A stretch of 64,000 nt of DNA, taken from contig NC_058058.1 of NCBI RefSeq assembly GCF_020085105.1, forward strand, positions 6,378,175 to 6,442,174. Reading direction: 5' to 3'. Positions 61,201 through 64,000 of the stretch are shown here, piece by piece. The notes beneath the pieces were generated by a model. It was not told the origin of the DNA, did not search any database, and was given only the letters and a program-made list of their open reading frames with translations. The DNA comes from Siniperca chuatsi (taxonomy: Eukaryota; Chordata; Actinopteri; Centrarchiformes; Sinipercidae). The stretch's first letter is position 1; each line of letters opens with the position of its first letter. The position numbers were made by a program, and so were the translations under genes.

Positions 61201-63751
61201 TCCCAAATGATTTCTGAAGGTGTACGCTCTTCAGTTTGCAAAAGCCACTGAGAAGAGGAGAATGAATGTGTATGAAAGCTTCCAGCAGAGGGCGCTGGTG
61301 CTGTAGAGGCGATACAATACAGGGTGCGACTCAAATCAGTCCCTTGTTCAGCACGTGACAATACAGAGGATTGGATTTTGGAAATTAAGTAAATTATAAT
61401 CAAAGTGTCCCAATGTTCATAGAATCAACACCAAAAACATACTGCATATGCCCAGAGATAGTATTGGTGGGTTAAAGTGTAAAATGTTATGAAGATTAGA
61501 AAAAAAAAAGCGATAACAACTGTTGCACCTATAACTTATTTTTCCTGCGAAACAAGCTGATGTGAAGAATGTTTATAAAACTTTTAAAAGTGTTGTTGTT
61601 TTATGCATTATGAATTAAGGCACATGTTGATTTAGCTTCTTACTTTTACTGAGTCTCCTGCATCATGTTATAAACTAAATTAACAAAAAAAATATACATG
61701 AATAATGTAGATAATTTATAAAAGTTAACTTTGGAATAAGGAGCAAGACCACACCTCAACAAGACCTCTATTACTTGTCAAGCCTACTTATACCTGATTA
61801 ATACACTCACTCAGTTTTCTCATGTCAATAAACTTGCTAGTAAAATAAGAGAAGTCTTGTTAGTCTGTTTATACAATGATATGTAACATCTTAGAAGTAT
61901 CAATTGGGTACAACAAAGTCTCACCAGAAAGGACAAAAATGGCTGCCCCAAAAAGATCAAGAGGGCAAAAATATTCATGAAGAGACAGATGTCTCACACA
62001 GCAAGTCATAGTGTACTGTAAATGTGTGTTTGTGTGCGCGCAGTGTTGCTCGTCTTGCCTGTTGTATGCTGAGACAGAGGTAGAACAGGCTGTCGGGGGA
62101 GTACGGCTCTCCGTCAGGTTGTTTCACCTCAGTGATGAAACAACAGAGGCTGCCACTCAGCTCGGTCACAGAGCAGAGAAGAACATCCTCCTTTAATGTC
62201 ACAGCATGTGCTAATAACAGAAGAAAAGAGTCAGGAGAAAGCGTCAGAGGATGTGTCAGCCATGTTGTATTTGTTTCAGACAGCAGTGAAAGCCCGACGC
62301 CATCTCATTCCTCATATGTTGTTAAATCAGTTCAGGTTTAGGGCTGCGACTGACTTTTGTCGACAGTGAAGAGGAGGACAAGAAACAAGGGGAGATAGAG
62401 AGGGGTACGACAAGCAGCAGCTGAAACTGAGGCAGGGGTGTTGCAGTTATGTTGCATGCACTGTAACCATTCGGCTAACAGAGCTCTCCGTCTGTTGATT
62501 GTTTTTTAATAAACTGATTAGTTTATAAAATGTTAAAAAGAAAAATTAAAAAAAATTAAAAATAGAGGGAAAAATACTCATTGTTACTTCCCATTGCCCA
62601 AGATAACGTCATCAAATTGCTTGTTTTGCCCCATCACCAATCCACAACCCAAAGACATTCACTCTGCCATTTTTGGATAGCACGCGATCGCCTGCTGATG
62701 ACGTCATTTCCGCATTTCAAAGTAAGAGCATGCAGTCTTTCTATGAGCTGTGATGTAAAAAATATAATTAGCAATAAGTAACTTGCATTCATTATTTTAT
62801 TATGCTAACGTGACACAGTAAGTAACTCGCAAAAAACCCAAAAGGCCCTATCTAGAGCCAGTGTTTGGTTTGTCCGTTCTGGGCTACTGTAGAAACATGG
62901 CGGTGCAACATGGCAACCTCCATGGAAGGGGACCCGCTCCCTCTGTAGATAAAAACAACTTATTCTAAGGTAATGAAAACACAACGATTTTCAGGCAGTT
63001 ATACACTAATGAAAACATACTTATAAATATTATATTCCATTTCTGCCAATAACTCCTCCTAAATGTTACACACTGGACCTTTAAGTTTTACTAAAAATGT
63101 AATTGTAAAAAAAAAAGGAAGAAAGACGGAAAAACATACGAGAAATGATGTCCAGGTTGGTTTGTGATTTCCTCCACTGTATCCATCTCTTCCAGGCATC
63201 AATTCCACATTGACTCTTCAGTTTATGGTGCTTCTTTGACATGGCCTTGGAAAGGTCTCTTTGAGATGTCTCCTCTTTAGCTGCCTTGGACAACTGTTGC
63301 AGCTTACCCTCCTTGGATAGAGAGGAGAGCAAAGATAACGCCACAGAAGGATGATACCACAGCTTCTAAACTCATTTCTCAGGTGGTTTGTTACCTTATT
63401 CTTGTTGTGGACTTTCCCCACACTTTGTTTTAATAGAGGACGGGCTGGTGCAGGGCTCTGTGAGCTCTGGGGGTCCTCTCTCATCTCCAGAGCAGGAGGA
63501 GGAGCTGGAGGTGGGAGCTCAGGCTGAGCCTCACTGGGCATGCCCACTTCTAAAACTGGAGGTGGGTTTTCGTGGGTGTGTGGTCGACTGAGCGACCCAA
63601 AGCTGGTGTCAGAGAAGGAGTCTTCCTGGTTGTTGAAAGTGGCCTGATGATCTGTATCCAAGTCATCACTACAGTTACTGGTGTGCTCTGAAAATGATGA
63701 AGATGATGATGAAGTTAAGGATAAACCAGTATGGAGCCGGAGAGTTTCCAT
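58204..63751 (-). CDS. ZMYM-family protein, C-terminal DUF3504 (Crypton-derived) region
   Basis: Seven exons: 63,395-63,751 (or starting at 63,687); 63,140-63,311; 62,059-62,210; 61,043-61,157; 60,534-60,782; 60,056-60,185; 58,204-58,435. With the upstream ATG they give 468 codons plus stop. Residues about 140-450 match the C-terminal domain of ZMYM2/3/4-type proteins: CGIDAWKRWIQW, GEPYSPDSLFYLCLSIQQ, RVEEAFLWDCKQLGAYSPIV, NPLRCPVRLYEFYLSKC and DLFYLHPDRCCVPSSPQWF. This domain derives from a Crypton tyrosine-recombinase transposon and acts in nuclear chromatin proteins. AKKRKK (355-360) could be a nuclear signal. No MYM zinc fingers are in the window. An excellent acceptor (CATCATTTTCAG) at 63,688-63,689 suggests upstream exons beyond the right edge. 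The alternative start is the ATG at 63,751, which has an in-frame stop six codons upstream. The intron after 62,059 uses a GC donor. The exact paralogue (zmym4/zmym6-like) is not settled. Confidence 0.85.
58960..59830. repeat. Interspersed repeat family E, copy 2, split by an insertion
   Basis: Matches 12,960-13,410 on both sides of a foreign segment at about 59,250-59,663. Lies in the last intron of the zmym-like gene. Confidence 0.65.
59250..59663. mobile_element. Candidate solo LTR or other insertion
   Basis: About 414 bases absent from the other family E copy. The same ten bases AGAGTGAATT occur on both sides (59,240-59,249 and 59,664-59,673), consistent with a target duplication. Inside are a TATATATACG stretch, then a TGACGATCGACTCGTGGTC segment near the right side, an order seen in retrotransposon LTRs. 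The ends do not show clean TG...CA, so the class is uncertain. No protein-coding content. Confidence 0.4.
62838..63082. mobile_element. MITE-like repeat family D, truncated inverted copy
   Basis: Reverse-complement match to the first two thirds of 24,602-24,978, including the AAACATGGCGGTGCAACATG segment. Lies in the second listed intron of the zmym-like gene. Confidence 0.7.
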
Positions 63752-64000
63752 GTTTTTGTTATAAGATCAAAACAGAGAGGGGGCTATTATGAATGACAGC
63801 AACATTTTTAATATCCCCCCTTTTGTGGCCTTTATTTAACATGGATGGTGTGTTAGGATCTTAATCAAATTTTCAAGAAAGTCCTGGCCAACATGGCAGC
63901 ACAATTATGTTACACAAGCTAACACAGACGCAATATTCACTGAGAGAAGAAGAAAAAGAGAAAACATAAACAGCACTAAACCACATTAAAGCAAAAATAG

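Noticed and set aside
63081-63344. Continuous 87-codon frame as a separate gene
   Set aside because: It is the ZMYM-like exon 63,140-63,311 plus intron read-through on both sides.

Overview
The window looks like vertebrate nuclear DNA from a ray-finned fish, most likely a percomorph teleost. The genes have short exons with GT-AG introns, codons split across introns and long AT-rich introns. CA/GT microsatellites are very dense, and the interspersed repeats (L2-like and RTE-like LINE fragments, hAT and Tc1-type MITEs) are of kinds typical of fish. There is no bacterial-style gene organisation, and most long open frames are microsatellite artefacts.

Layout. 1-16,350 has no recognisable coding exon; it holds microsatellites, a roughly 540-bp GA-rich tract and several inverted-repeat elements. 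A CpG-rich block at about 16,360-16,870, with a CRE palindrome and a strong minus-strand splice donor, looks like the promoter and first (probably untranslated) exon of an unidentified gene running leftward. 17,280-23,345 holds an L2-like fragment, a nested hAT element and probable ak2 3' flank. 23,346-35,598 (minus) is a complete six-exon adenylate kinase 2 gene, reconstructed in frame (249 codons plus stop). 37,566-42,589 (plus) is a complete eight-exon type II C-type-lectin receptor (297 codons plus stop) carrying an ITIM and an ITSM in its cytoplasmic tail. 43,900-52,402 holds a second paralogue whose first exon is broken and whose ITSM tyrosine is a cysteine; a 1.9-kb GT/TATATCTAT array separates its promoter-like block from exon 1. 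54,110-56,660 is a third, clearly dead lectin copy preceded by a 5'-truncated RTE-type LINE. 58,204-63,687 or 63,751 (minus) is the 3' part, or a short whole version, of a ZMYM-family gene with the Crypton-derived DUF3504 domain.

Relations. The three lectin units are a tandem duplication. The CTLD exons and introns of copies 1 and 2 are almost identical over about 1 kb, while the stalk exon and its following intron in copy 2 resemble copy 3, the signature of gene conversion. An intact ITIM/ITSM receptor beside copies that lost signalling tyrosines or the lectin fold suggests an actively evolving immune-receptor cluster next to housekeeping ak2. The ak2 and zmym genes are unrelated to it functionally; linkage of AK2 and several ZMYM genes on human chromosome 1p is consistent with old vertebrate synteny. 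I found no RNA genes, CRISPR array or viral gene.
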